From positions 51,388,034-51,452,033 of the forward strand of contig CAXIVR010000014.1 in NCBI GenBank assembly GCA_964035755.1: 64,000 nt of DNA. Reading direction: 5' to 3'. The notes beneath the pieces are model-generated. The model was not told where the DNA came from. It saw only the letters and a list, made by a program, of their open reading frames with translations, and searched no databases. How positions within the stretch are numbered: the stretch's first letter is position 1; each line of letters opens with the position of its first letter. Positions 48,897-59,339 of the stretch are shown here, piece after piece. A program made the translations under genes and the position numbers. The DNA is from Teleogryllus oceanicus. Lineage: Eukaryota > Arthropoda > Insecta > Orthoptera > Gryllidae.

Positions 48897-49755
48897 ATGT
48901 AAATTGGGGGCCGGAAGGAAAATAAGTGTTTAGCCCATATGTAAATTGGGGACCAGAAGGAAAATAAGGTTACCCTATGTAAAGGGCCAAAGGTTTAGCC
49001 CATTTAAATTGGGGACCAGAAGGAAAATAAGTGTTTAGCCCATATGTAAATTGGGGCCGAAGGAAAATAAGTGTTTAGCCCATATGTAAATTGGGGACCA
49101 GAAGGTTGGTTGGTTGGTTGGTTTTTTCGTGTTTCCGGGCGCGTCAACTAATATGGTCATTAGTCCCGTAAGCGTAGTGCATGTTTTTTTTCTCGGGAGA
49201 TGGCTGTGATCTTCCCCCGCTGGATGGCGAGATCCGGCACCGACCTACCGTCGGCTAGCGGGGTTTCCCCCTAACCAGGACTCTCCCACCAACGAGGCAC
49301 CGCCCCAGTCGGAACAAGCTCTAAGCTCCCGACCGGTCTCCCGGAATATGTGGTAGTGTAGTGCATGTTAGTGTGTGTGTGTAAGGGGAGAGGATAGGAC
49401 AAGGAAGAGGAAGGACAGATCGCGCGCGGTCCGTGGCCCGTTTGGTAGAGTACTGCTCCGGTATTCACCTGGTGTTGATCGCAGAAACCACGGAAAACTA
49501 CCGATCAGAGCAGCCGGCCGCTAGAATTCTCCTCCAGATAGCTGCTGAATTCGACCTAGCTGAAAAGCTAGTGTCGAAAATCCTGCCGCCGTCAGGACTC
49601 GAACCTAGGACCTCCCGGTTAGAGGCGCTGCAGTGACATCAGTTGATGCACTGAGCTACCGCTACCGGTGGGACCAGAAGGAAAATAAGTGTTTAGCCTA
49701 TATGTAAATTGGGGACCGATCTAGACAAGGCCATACGTAAATTGGAGACCGACCA
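48897..49755. repeat. 42-bp tandem repeat interrupted by a SINE
   Basis: About five units of ATGTAAATTGGGGACCAGAA plus GGAAAATAAGTGTTTAGCCC lie at 48897-49105. The array resumes at 49670 with GGACCAGAAGGAAAATAAG for about two more units. The interruption is SINE-A11. Confidence 0.88.
49106..49669 (-). mobile_element. SINE-A copy A11, reference full-length copy
   Basis: This minus-strand copy defines the family: 564 bp flanked by the exact 12-mer GGGACCAGAAGG (49094-49105, 49670-49681). Read 5' to 3' it starts ACCGGTAGCGGTAGCTCAGT, with A box TAGCTCAGTGCA (49648-49659) and B box GGTTCGAGTCC (49595-49605). A hairpin-forming CTAGCTTTTCAGCTAG and a body with a short CA stretch follow. The tail is AACC-type tetranucleotides. 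Its known target sequence (the 42-bp repeat) proves both boundaries. Confidence 0.95.
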
Positions 49756-50089
49756 TCTCATCCCCTTGCAAGTAAAAGTGGAAGCTGACACTGGTTTCGA
49801 AAAAACATTTTCATTGCCATTATTTTAAAAAAACAACTCTTATACCAATTTTGCAGACATAGGACTGGGTTTTTTTCTTTTCGAATACGGTTCGGTATAA
49901 GAAGTTTTTCATTAAATCGAATCATTCGTTGATAGAATGAATTCTTCTTATATTGCCACTTTTATGTTCTTCCTTTTTCTCAGCCAATATTCTATAACGC
50001 TAAAGATTTTCAATAAGACAAGGGAATGCTGAACAGCAACTGCCCCTGAACGTGGTTACCTGCACAATCATCCTTTTCCTTACCTGGGT

Positions 50090-50207
50090 TGGATTGGTCC
50101 CCAATTAACATGTAGAATTAGAAGGGAAGTTTCCCGAGAAAAGATGACGGTATTATTTGGTCCCCAATTTTCATGTAGAATTAAATCTAAGATTCGGGAG
50201 AAAAGAG
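50090..50207. repeat. 62-bp tandem duplication
   Basis: TTGGTCCCCAATT, ATGTAGAATTA and GAGAAAAGA occur twice in order (50093-50145, 50156-50207). The shared TGGTCCCCAATT is the inverse of the AATTGGGGACCA core of the 48.9-kb repeat. The AT-rich 49756-50089 holds nothing else. Confidence 0.7.
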
Positions 50208-50890
50208 CGTCGAGGGCGTCGGGGGCGTCGGGGGAGGCGTGGCGGCGAGTGGCGGGGTGGCGGGGTGGCGGGGTGGCGGGGTGGCGGGGCGTCGGGGCGT
50301 CGGGGCGTCGGGGGCGTCGGGGGCGTCGGGGGCGACGGGGGCGTCGGGGCGTCAGGGGCGTCGGGGCGTCGGGGCGTCGGGGCGTCGGGGGCGTCGGGGC
50401 GTCGGGGCGTCGGGGCGTCGGGGCGTCGGGGGCGTCGGGGCGTCGGGGTGGCGTGGCGGCGGGTGGCGGGGTGGCGGGGTGGCGGGGTGGCGGGGTGGCG
50501 GGGTGGCGGGGTGGCGGGGAGGCGGGGTGGCGGGAGGCGGGGGAGGCGGAGTAGGCGGGGCGGTGAGGGCGGGGAGGGGCCGCGGGGCGGTGGCGCGCCG
50601 GCGGGCTCACGTCACGCGCTTGCGCCAGCGCGGAGCCGCGCGGGGCGGCGCGGCGCGATCACAGGCTGCGCGCGGTGACGCGGCGCGCGCCCTTGCGCAA
50701 TCCGCCGCCGCCGCCCCGCCCCGCCCCCACCCCCGCCGCCGCCGTCGCCGCGGGCGCACGCCGCAGCGCGGCCCAAGGCGAGACCGCGCAGCATCACGGA
50801 CTCCTTCGGCAACTCTCCCACGACGCCCACGGCCCGCGCGCCGCGCCGCGCCGCGCGACTTCACGGGGCGCCGCAGGGGTCAAGATTTTG
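50195..50890. promoter_or_regulatory. CpG island 14 with 8-bp G-rich minisatellites
   Basis: Region 50210-50550 is built of GGGGTGGC and GGGGCGTC octamers, about 20 of each, in alternating blocks. Because eight is not a multiple of three, all frames stay open, which explains the long frames on both strands. The flanking 50560-50890 is ordinary CpG-dense sequence with an NRF1-like CGCTTGCGCC. The array has strong quadruplex potential. Confidence 0.7.
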
Positions 50891-51478
50891 TCCACCAACC
50901 GCCAGGTGACGAACGGGCCAAGGAGACCCCCTTTACCTACACTGACATGCGTCATGGGGCAGGCTATGTAAACAATATTATACACGGTTGCTTTTGTGTC
51001 TCAGCTGTCTCTGACGTAGCTCGTAGTGGGACTCATTTACCGTGAGAAGTTTTGCAGATAGTTTCCTCTCATTACGATTGGAATTTGTCGTTTCCGTTAT
51101 TCGTTCTAGCCGGAACTTCATTTGAAGGCCATTATGTATTTACGAGTTTCTACTGTTAGAAACTATGGAAGTGCGCTGACTAATCTAACCAATAAGATTA
51201 TTTCCCAACTTTTTTTAAATTGAATTTCACTAGTGTCTCATAAATATTGCTTGACTCGTTTTTGAGTTATGAGGTATAGACACAAAAAGCAAACAAGTAT
51301 CCTGGTTTTGTTTTTATTTTTGACATCATATTACTATTACCCAAGCTTGATGTGTTTTCAATAAAATTTCTAATTTCAGTACATAACATAGAACGATAAA
51401 TTGAAATACGAAAAATAGGAAAATTTGTGTGACTTAAAAACAAACAGTGTCAAACATCAATCCTAATATAACTTAATC
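50891..51478. other. no recognised feature
   Basis: CGCCAG followed by GTGACG near 50910 is donor-like just outside the island on the plus strand. Otherwise AT-rich. Confidence 0.4.
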
Positions 51479-51705
51479 TTTGACCCCGATTAATAAGCTG
51501 ATAATAATAATTTTACAGGGGAGCAGAAAATCACTCTAAAGTAATGTTGTTAATCAGGGATTCATGATAATCAAACCAAACCTACAAACAAATAGTTTAG
51601 TTTGAATATCTTTAATCCTTGATTTACTCCAGTTAAAATTTGTTTTTTTGTTCTCCTGTAAAATTAAGTGTTTATGACTTATCAGCTTATTCACCGGGAT
51701 CAAAT
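51479..51705. mobile_element. palindromic MITE, about 227 bp
   Basis: The whole segment folds on itself. TTGACCCCGATTAATAAGCT at the left pairs with AGCTTATTCACCGGGATCAA at the right. Inner blocks AATTTTACAGG-GAGCA and GATTCATGATAATCAAAC pair with their inverted counterparts. The right arm has an extra 10-12 bp. Confidence 0.75.
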
Positions 51706-51819
51706 AAATATACTGATTGAAGAGTTCTCCAGGAACTTACGTATTGGCAGTGAATACCGAGAAACGTACGCAATGGTCTATTCGTGATTGCATCCCGTTG
51801 AGTCCCGCATGATGGTCGA

Positions 51820-52111
51820 GATTACGTGGGCTCTGCGTCGTTGCCATCGGGGACGGAGCGGGCGGGCGGGCGGGCCGACGGCGTGGATGCTGCGCCCTCC
51901 GCATTCCGCCGCCCCCGCCCCGCCCCGCCCCCCACCCCCGCCCGCCGCCGTCCGAGCGTGGATGCGCCAAGGACGGCGAGACGGCGCTTCATAAGCGGCG
52001 CATAACTGTTCTCGCGCGTTCTCGAGGGCACGCGGGCGGGAGGGGGGCGGGGCGGCGGAGGTCTGAGGAAGCCGCGGGCGACGCCGCGCCATCCGTCGGG
52101 ACGCGCCACCG
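51820..52111. promoter_or_regulatory. CpG island 15
   Basis: CpG-dense block with GC-box-like GGGGGCGGGGCGG near 52042. It is the most promoter-like of the small islands because a donor site follows on the plus strand (52236). Confidence 0.5.
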
Positions 52112-52235
52112 TCGCTCGCTTTGTTTGCATGACTATTGCCCCTCGTGTGTGGATGTTTATGTGTGTCTATGCGGGGAGAAGGCGTTGTGCCGACTCTGCC
52201 AGCTGGTGGAGGACAAAGTTCAACCCAAACCGGCG
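52112..52235 (+). other. possible first exon downstream of CpG island 15
   Basis: Moderate-GC sequence after the island runs to a strong donor (CGGCG, then GTGAGT at 52236-52241). An ATG at 52129 opens a frame of 36 codons that reaches the donor in the same frame, but another frame is also open, so coding status is undecided. No acceptor downstream was identified. This is inference from position and one splice motif. Confidence 0.3.
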
Positions 52236-52467
52236 GTGAGTTGCTGTCGTCCCCCCGTCCGTTTTGTTACTCATCACACGTCACCACGTCCCACAATGAC
52301 GCTCTTGTGTCGCTCTGAGGGCGTGTGTTTGAGTTTGGAACCCTGACAAGCAAAGCTTGTTCCACAACACTCATCAAGCAGAATGTTACTTGCTTGCGCG
52401 TTTTGTAGACGCGCGAAAGCACTTGGCGAAGAACGTAGGACGCTCCATCAACATTATCAAAGAAGCT

Positions 52468-53003
52468 ACCGGGAGTGGTGTCTCAGTGCATCAACTAATG
52501 TCACTGCAGTGCCTCTAACCGGGAGGTCCTAGGTTCCAGTCCAGACGGTGGCAGGGTTTTCGACACTAGCTTGTGAGCTAGGTCCAATTCAGGAGTCTGG
52601 AGGTGAATTCTAGCGGCCGGCTGCTCTGATCGGTAGTTTTCCGTGGGTTCTCTGATCAACACCCGGTGAATGCCAGAGCAGTACCCTACCAAACGGGCCA
52701 CGGACCGCGCGCGATCTGTCCTTCCTCTTCCTTGTCCTATCCTCTCCCCTTACACACACACTTACACTAACATGCACTACACTACCACACATGCCGGAAG
52801 AACTTGTTCCAGTTTGGGACAGTTTGGTGCCACACTGGTCGGAGATTCCTGGTTGAGGAAAACCCCGCTTGTCGACGTTAGGTCGGCGCCGGATCTCTCC
52901 ATTCATTGGAGAAGATCACCGCCACCTCGCGATGAAAAAGCACGCACTACACTTGCGGGACTACTCGGTAGTTGACGCGCCCGGAATCACTAACAACCAA
53001 TCC
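52468..53003 (+). mobile_element. SINE-A copy A12, full length
   Basis: A plus-strand copy from ACCGGGAGTGGTGTCTCAGT, with A-box- and B-box-like sequence, to an AACCAATCC tail. ATCAAAGAAGCT (52456-52467) and ATCGAAGGAGCT (53004-53015) form a 12-bp duplication with two mismatches. Its last 130 bp belong to the segment duplicated at 53611-53870. Confidence 0.88.
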
Positions 53004-53128
53004 ATCGAAGGAGCTCCTACCAAGACTGCGGCACCCGTGCGTGCGTGGCGCAGGGGGGGCCGGTCGCGGCGAGTGGTGAGTGGTCGCGCGCGGGGCGCGG
53101 GTGGTGAGCAGGCGGGAGCGCCAGGCGC
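52873..53128. repeat. 256-bp segmental duplication, copy 1
   Basis: It starts CGACGTTAGGTCGGCGCCGG inside SINE-A12, crosses its tail and continues into GC-rich DNA, ending GGGAGCGCCAGGCGC. It recurs at 53611-53870. SINE-A13 lies exactly between the two copies. Confidence 0.85.
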
Positions 53129-53610
53129 CGAGGCGGCAGGATTTTCGACACTGCTTTTCAGCTAGGTCGAATTCAGTCGCTGCCTGGAGGAGAATTCTAG
53201 CGGCCGCCCGCTCTGATCGGCAGTTTCCCATGGTTTCTCCGATTAACACCAGGTGAATGCCGGAGCCATGGACCCCATGAAACGAGCCATGGACCGCGTG
53301 CGATCTGTCCTTCCTCTTCCTTGTCCTATCCTCTCCTCTTACACGCACACACTTACCCTAACATGCACTACACTACCACATATCCCGGGAGACCGGTCGG
53401 GAGCTTAGAGCTTGTCCCGGCTGGTGGGAGAGTCCTGGTTAGGGGGGAAACCCCACTAGCCGACGGTAGGTCGGCACCGGATCTCGCCATACAGCGGGGG
53501 AAGACCACCACCATCTCCCGAGAAAAAAAACATGTACTACACTAACGAAACTAACGACCGAAGCAGTTGACGCGCCCGGAAACACGAAAAAATCAATCAA
53601 TCAAATCAAT
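53129..53610 (+). mobile_element. SINE-A copy A13 between duplicated segments
   Basis: A plus-strand copy that begins just after the B box (GGCGGCAGGATTTTCGAC), so it is 5'-truncated, and ends in AATCAATCAAATCAAT. Some internal pieces are missing. Its ends coincide with the borders of the 256-bp duplication. Confidence 0.85.
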
Positions 53611-53870
53611 CGACGTTAGGTTGGCGCCGGATATCTCCATCCAGCGGGGGAAGACCACCGCCACCTCCCGATGAAAAACATGCACTACGCTTGCGGTTCT
53701 AATGACCTTGGTAGTTAACGCACCCGGAATCACTAACAACCAATCCATCGAAGAAGCTTCTACCAAGACTGGGGCACTGGTGCGTGCGTGGCGCTGGGAG
53801 GGCCGGTCGCGGTGGTGGTGAGTGGCCGCGCGCGGGGCGCGGGTGGTGAGCAGGCGGGAGCGCCAGGCGC
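53611..53870. repeat. 256-bp segmental duplication, copy 2
   Basis: Second copy of 52873-53128, about 5-8% different by eye. It retains ATCGAAGAAGCT, closer to the left target duplication of SINE-A12 than copy 1 does. Confidence 0.85.
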
Positions 53871-53970
53871 GGAGGGCGCGCGTCGCGCGGAGTCGCGTCG
53901 GCCGCCGCGGGCCGCCTGCGCCATCGAGCGCCGTCCGCACCCGCCCACTCATCCATTCTCTGCGTCGGAA
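53775..53970. promoter_or_regulatory. CpG island 16
   Basis: CpG-dense block that extends the second duplicated segment; the first copy (53035-53128) is cut off by SINE-A13. No gene was recognised. Confidence 0.4.
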
Positions 53971-54101
53971 AGGTCACCGGGAACACCACCAGGATAATGC
54001 GCGTGGAGCGAGCAACGAGCTCCACACAGTGAAGAAATCCATGAAGGCTGGGGAACACACGAGCAATCACAATAGTCGTAATACCACAAGGCCTTGCGAT
54101 T

Positions 54102-54312
54102 GTACAGTACTATACTATAAGCACAGTACTGTACAATGCAATAATATACAGCATAGTACAATAATATGCACAGTACTATACTATAAGCAGAGTACAGTAC
54201 AATGCAATAATATACAACGTAGTACAATAATATGCAGTACAAATATACAAAATAATATTCAACATAGTACACTAATGTGTAAAATAATGTACAACATAGT
54301 ACAATAATACAG
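54102..54312. repeat. AT-rich minisatellite, unit about 65 bp
   Basis: Three to four diverging units of ACAGTACTATACTATAAGCA plus CAATGCAATAATATACA and AGTACAATAATATGCA. Many AGTACT palindromes allow local hairpins. The tyrosine-rich minus frame at 53949-54323 is this repeat. Confidence 0.8.
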
Positions 54313-55774
54313 ACATATTGCAATAAGTAATGCAGTGTGGTTGAGATGCACTCTTTTCCTTACAAACGGTAGAAACATTTAGGATTCAAACTGTTATAAT
54401 CGCGTATTAGAGAAGAGCTTATAAGAGGAAAGTACAGTTACAAGTAGATGGTTTTTTATTGCTATTTGGAGGGGCCCTTTAAGAGAAGAATTGCAGTTGT
54501 TATCAACGGTAGGTATTGATCAAGGCAGAATATATGACGCTGACTATGAGTATAGTGTACGATACATTACAATCAACTCTATTTATCTGTGTAAACATCA
54601 ACGTAGAAAGTTTTTTGACAAATCCACATAAACGTTTATGTCAATTCTAAAGTTGAAAGTTTTGTTTGAAACAAAGTCATCAATGGGAAATGAATGTAGA
54701 TTTCTCGGAGCTCATTCATAGACTTAGACTTAGACTGATTTAGCAACCCGCAATCTAAATAAGAACAGGAGCTTGCATATCTACATATCACTTCCAGAAA
54801 GCATCACTAAGAATATGAAATTCACAATCAGTTCTTATACAACTGTTAATGGAGAAAAATGTATTAAGACAGTTTATAGAGTATGGGCAAGTGGCTTAAA
54901 AATAGATAGAGGTTTTTTTTAAACTTAAACTGGACTGAGATGTTAAATTGATAGAAAATGTGTAACTTGCCTTTACGAACGGTACAAGTGAATCCAACCA
55001 AAATATTCATTTCAGATTAAAGTTATCACGCGGGATGTGCAACTTAAGAATGGAAAGTTATATTAATAAGTAATGGTGTAATGCTGCATTGTCGAAGGAA
55101 TAATACGACTCACTTTAACATTTTATGGGAAGTTTTACTTCGCATATATTTCTTGGGGATTTTCTAGACAATACAAGACATTTCAATATACCTTACAAAC
55201 AACAAAGGAGTATAAAAAAATTCTTGAAATATTTTATGATTCCACCCTCCTGAAGATAAGATCTTAAATTACCCATCAAAAATAATAGGTAATCCAAATA
55301 ATTCTGAACATGTTACACTTATTATTGTAGACCAAAGTGAAACAGTGCGTTACTCATAGTTAAATGTATTTCGTAATTTAATATCAAACACTACAAAACT
55401 TTGTGACGTTAAGGAACAATAGAGAAGCTACAATTAACTGAAGAGAGGAAAGTGCTAACTTCAAATGAGATCCTGTGTAGGAAATGAGTGCTTTCATCAC
55501 ATGATTAAAACGAGATTGGCAAAGAAACATCACTGCATACAGAAACAATAGTATCGTGTAGATATCGCGTCGATCATGTATATAAACCATCAATTATTAT
55601 TATATATCATACAAAGAAAAAAAGGTGCTCGATTTGTCAGGGATAAGACACAATAAGGCCACGATTATAATCATAATCGTTTCGAATCTCGGGTTCGGAA
55701 ATTCCACCCATCACACGAGGTGGTAAACGTATTAATATAAAAGACGGAAAAAGGGAGGACCCAGCGATCTCGAA
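54313..55774. other. AT-rich stretch, nothing recognised
   Basis: No feature was recognised. Confidence 0.5.
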
Positions 55775-55930
55775 GTGAGGGGGCGGGGCAGGGAGGGGCG
55801 TGGCGGGGCGGGAGCGGAGTCTGAGCCGAGAAAGCCAGCGCCGCCCCCGGCGCCACGGAGGGGTGGGGGGAGGGGAGGGGGGAGGAGGAGGGGGGAGGAG
55901 GAGGGGAAGAGCACACGCCCCCGACGCGCC
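55775..55930. promoter_or_regulatory. GC island 17 with polypurine run
   Basis: GC-rich block containing about 55 bp of uninterrupted G/A sequence (55856-55911) with GGAGGAGGAGGGGGGAGG-type repeats, prone to triplex or quadruplex structure. Confidence 0.5.
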
Positions 55931-56049
55931 GTTGCCTTTTTGAAGGACACGACCCACTTGCATTGTATTCCTCGCCAGAAGAAACTCCTCAGATAATCCA
56001 GAGTTATATTAGAGCGACCCAAATAGCGAGCGACGTTGCAGAGAGAAGT

Positions 56050-56225
56050 GCAAAAACCAACGGAGGAGATTAGAAAGCAGCGCGCAGCCTAATATTTGCG
56101 CACGGAGCGTGGTCCTCAGCGATTTTGCACTTGAGATGATGGGCTTCGAGTCTCGAGTAATCACCGAGGTCATGTTGGCACCTGCAGGAAGCGTCATGAG
56201 CTGCATCACCAGCATCGATTGAACT
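56050..56225 (-). other. weak exon-like block
   Basis: On the minus strand an acceptor-like TTTTTGTTTGCAG ends near 56226 and two frames are open for about 50 codons afterwards, but I found no convincing donor. On the plus strand CTTCGAGTCTCG resembles a B box, so an old SINE is an equal alternative. Confidence 0.25.
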
Positions 56226-56289
56226 GCAAACAAAAACAACTTCCAATTTGAAAAAATAAAACGTCCTTCCTATGACGCTGCAACCCGAT

Positions 56290-56385
56290 TCAGGCCTGAC
56301 AGTTGCGCTCCCGAAGTATCACTGGAATATTTATGGATCTGGATGGGTGACTGTCCATTCAGGGATGGGAGATCAGCTCATCACT
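56290..56385 (+). ncRNA. second 5S rRNA-like fragment
   Basis: CTGGATGGGTGAC (about 56341), with ATTCAGGGATGGGAGATC after it, repeats the pattern at about 23454. It is probably the same diverged repeat family. Confidence 0.28.
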
Positions 56386-56545
56386 CCATCTTGAGGATTG
56401 GAGTCGGGATAGCAAACGAGAGAAAGAATTCCGCAAAATCATGCGACCCGTAATCCATTGTTTGTAATTATGTAAATGTAAAGATATTTATGTGGTTAAG
56501 TGGAAGAGCATGCCTTATTTGCTGAACATCGTTAGGAATAAAGAC

Positions 56546-56546
<1 letters not shown>

Positions 56547-56583
<37 letters not shown>

Positions 56584-56614
56584 CATAATAATAATAATAA
56601 CAATAATAATAATT
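56547..56614. repeat. AAT microsatellite
   Basis: About 22 units with a few CAT and CAA interruptions. Confidence 0.92.
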
Positions 56615-57117
56615 TGCTATTATTATGTCTACGTGGACCGAGCTATAGAAATTTTCAAGTAATTGAAGGAGGGGATCGTCTTGCGTTGGGGTCTGTAGGT
56701 TGATAGGTTGGAGGAGGCTGTAGGTTGGAAAGCCTTCCTCTAACAAGTTGTTTCTTGCGTACTCCAAGTGTTCATTTCTGAGTAATTCTGTGCCACTCAT
56801 TTAAGCAAAGGTTTGCATAGGAAGCTCTGAAAAAGGTGAAACTTCTATTCTCCACAGTACATAATAGATACATACCGTGCTCTCGCGTCAATGAGAGAGC
56901 TATCTAGCAAAGGAACGTCCTTTTAAGCCATTGTTCAAGAAATGTTCTAAAATGTAGTTCAAGCTGCATATCGTTATGTAAAACTGAAATATGTTGTGAA
57001 AAATAAACGCAAAATAATTTTTCATTAATAACATGTGAATAAGTCTGGAATTTCTCGCAGACATTATATTGCTTGTACTGACTACACTTTGCACACCGGA
57101 TTAAGGGGTTGCTCTAC

Positions 57118-57310
57118 GAGTAGATCTGCTTTATAGAAAATCACGGAAACCATGGAAAGTACTTATCAAAACAGCCGGGTTCTAAACTTATCATGAACAC
57201 AACTACATCGTTCTAGCCAGTTACTTTACTGGTATCGAAAATTTCCCCCCATCTGGACTCGACCCACAAAACTTCAGATACAGATTCATAACTACATATA
57301 CACTCAAGGG
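57118..57310 (-). mobile_element. ancient SINE-A 5' fragment
   Basis: AATCACGGAAACCATGGAAA, then CTCCAG-lacking body, ATCGAAAATTTCC and CTGGACTCGACCC, follows the order of the minus-strand 5' region of SINE-A. Strongly diverged. Confidence 0.5.
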
Positions 57311-57419
57311 ACTACATACGCTAGCACACCTCTTCTAATTGAAAGCCATTCTGTTTAGAATTATCATCTTCACAAACCTAAAGATGTATACAAAAGACTG
57401 GATGAGTTAAGGTCAGAGT

Positions 57420-57809
57420 CAGCTTTGCCGCTCTATCTGCAGTGACTCTGACCGGAAGGTCCTAGGGTTCCTGTTCTAGCGATGGAGGATTTTTGAAACT
57501 AGCTATTTAGCTAGGGTCCCCAACAAACGGCCCACAAACCGCGCGCGATCTCTCCTTTCCCTTCCCTTTCCTACTCTCACGCCTTACTTACACTCACATG
57601 CACTACACTATCCCACCGTTCGAGATGCAATACGGGAGCTTAAAGCTTGTCCCGGCTGGGGCGGTGTTCCGCTAGTGGGCGATACCTAGTTAGGGAAATC
57701 CCCCGCGAGCAGTCAGGTAGGTCGGATCTCACCATCCCGCGGACTAAGAACACTATACCTCTCGATAAAAAACATTCACCCTAACAGGTCTAATAAACGT
57801 AGCATTTGA
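57420..57809 (+). mobile_element. SINE-A copy A14, host of a nested copy
   Basis: A diverged plus-strand copy with CTGCAGTGACTCTGACCGGA, ACCGCGCGCGATCTCTCC and TGTCCCGGCTGGGGCGGTG. Its 3' end resumes at 58361-58388 (GTAGCAGTTGACACAATCAA) after the insertion of A15. Confidence 0.82.
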
Positions 57810-58360
57810 TTGAATGATTTATTGATTGCTAATGGTTTTGAGAGCGTCAGCTACTGTGGTCATTAGTCTCGTAAGTGTATTGCGTGTTTTTGCTCGGGAG
57901 GTGGCGGTGGTCTTCTCCTGCTGGATTGCTAGGTCTCCGACCTACCGTCGACTAACCCGAGTTTCCCCAACCAGGTATCTCCCACCAGCGGGACACTGCC
58001 CCAGCCGGGATTAGTTCTTGGTCCCCGACCGGTCTCCTGGCATATGTGGTAGTGTAGGGTATGTTAGTGTAAGTGTATGTGAGGATAGGGCAAGGTAGAG
58101 GGAGGAAAGATAGCGCGCGATCTGTGGCCCGTTTGTTAGGTACTACTCCGGCATTCGCCTGGTGTTCATCGGAGAAACCACGGAAAACTACCGATCAGAG
58201 CAGCCGTCCGCTAGAATTCTCCTCCAGACAGCGACTTAATTCAACCTAACTGCAAATCTAGTGTCAAAAAATCCTGCAGCCATCGGGACTCGCACCTAGG
58301 ACCTGCCGGTCAGAGGCGCTGCAGTAACATCAGTTGATACACTAAGCCACCACTCCCGGT
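57810..58360 (-). mobile_element. SINE-A copy A15, full length, nested in A14
   Basis: A minus-strand copy with tail at 57810 and head end CCCGGT at 58360. GTAGCATTTGA (57799-57809) and GTAGCAGTTGA (58361-58371) are an 11-bp target duplication. A14 and A15 lie tail to tail and form a large inverted repeat. Confidence 0.9.
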
Positions 58361-58389
58361 GTAGCAGTTGACACAATCAACCAATCAAT

Positions 58390-58600
58390 GTACATGCAAG
58401 GTAGCAATCTGCGAGAGCTCGTGTGCGAAGCGGACCCGCGTCTCTCGGAGCGGCGTGGACTCTCTTGGCGGACCGGAATGTGAGCGGTTAGCGTCCCCGT
58501 CGTGACGACGACGACAACGATGACGACGCTTTCTGTCTCCGTCTCGGGCCACGGGAGCAGCGCGGTTCATCCCCACCACCTACGCTGACGCTACATGCGG
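58390..58600. other. moderate-GC block, unassigned
   Basis: CpG-containing stretch with a CGACGACGACAACGATGACG run near 58504. It holds no gene that I can support. Confidence 0.35.
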
Positions 58601-58636
58601 CGCTAAATCCCCCGATCAGAGCCTGCTCTTCACACT

Positions 58637-59330
58637 CATTGATTGATTAGTTTTTCCGGGAGCGTCAACCACAGTGGACTTAAGTTCCGTAAGAATGTGA
58701 AGACTTTAGTTCCGTGCATGTAATACCTAGGGAGGTCGCTGTGTTTCTGTCTCTCTTCGACCTGAAATTCTACCTTGAATGCACGTCGACTTATGGGGTT
58801 TTTCACCATCCAGATACCTCCCACTAGCGGAACTCCTCCCCAACGTGGGCAAGCTTCAAGCTCCCCACTGGACTCCCAACAAATCCGGTAGTGTTGTCTA
58901 TATAAGTGTACGTAAGTTATGAGAATAGGGCAAGCAACAGGAAGTTAAGTGTAAGTGATGAGAATAGGATAGAAGTTAAGTGAGAAAGGAAGACAATTAA
59001 GATTCAACGCGATCCATGGCCCGTTATTATAAAAATGCATATATCTGCATGTAGTTTGTGTGTTGGGGAGAAGAGAAAACACGATTAAGAAACGAAACAT
59101 TGTCCGCGGTTCGTGGCCGTTTGTTTAGGTCCTGTTCCGGCAATTACCTCGGATCGATCAGAGAAAACACGGAAAACTACAATCAGAGCAGCTGGTCATT
59201 GTATTTCTTCTTTGAACAGTGATTGAATTCTCCCTACGTATGTTGCAACTGTCGAAAATTTACCACTAAGATTCCAACTAGGACTTCTCGTTCAGCGGTA
59301 CCACAGATGCAACGGTAATGCTGGCACAGA
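58637..59330 (-). mobile_element. SINE-A copy A16, old and rearranged
   Basis: A minus-strand copy with a GATT tail (58638) and TTCCGGGAGCGTCAAC. The body is strongly diverged, with inserted short duplications (GAGAATAGG and GTTAAGTG repeated near 58920-58980). The head end is degraded. Confidence 0.7.
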
Positions 59331-59339
59331 GCCATCGCA

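Noticed and set aside
49595..49659. tRNA gene at the SINE-A head
   Set aside because: A and B boxes are present, but the sequence does not fold into an acceptor stem and is repeated as part of a dispersed element.
50080..51045. Frames of 173-268 residues with glycine/arginine or proline repeats
   Set aside because: They come from an 8-bp G-rich minisatellite, which keeps all frames open.
53165..53225. Cloning-vector linker (GAATTC next to GCGGCCGC)
   Set aside because: The same block occurs in diverged form in many SINE-A copies, so it is part of the element.
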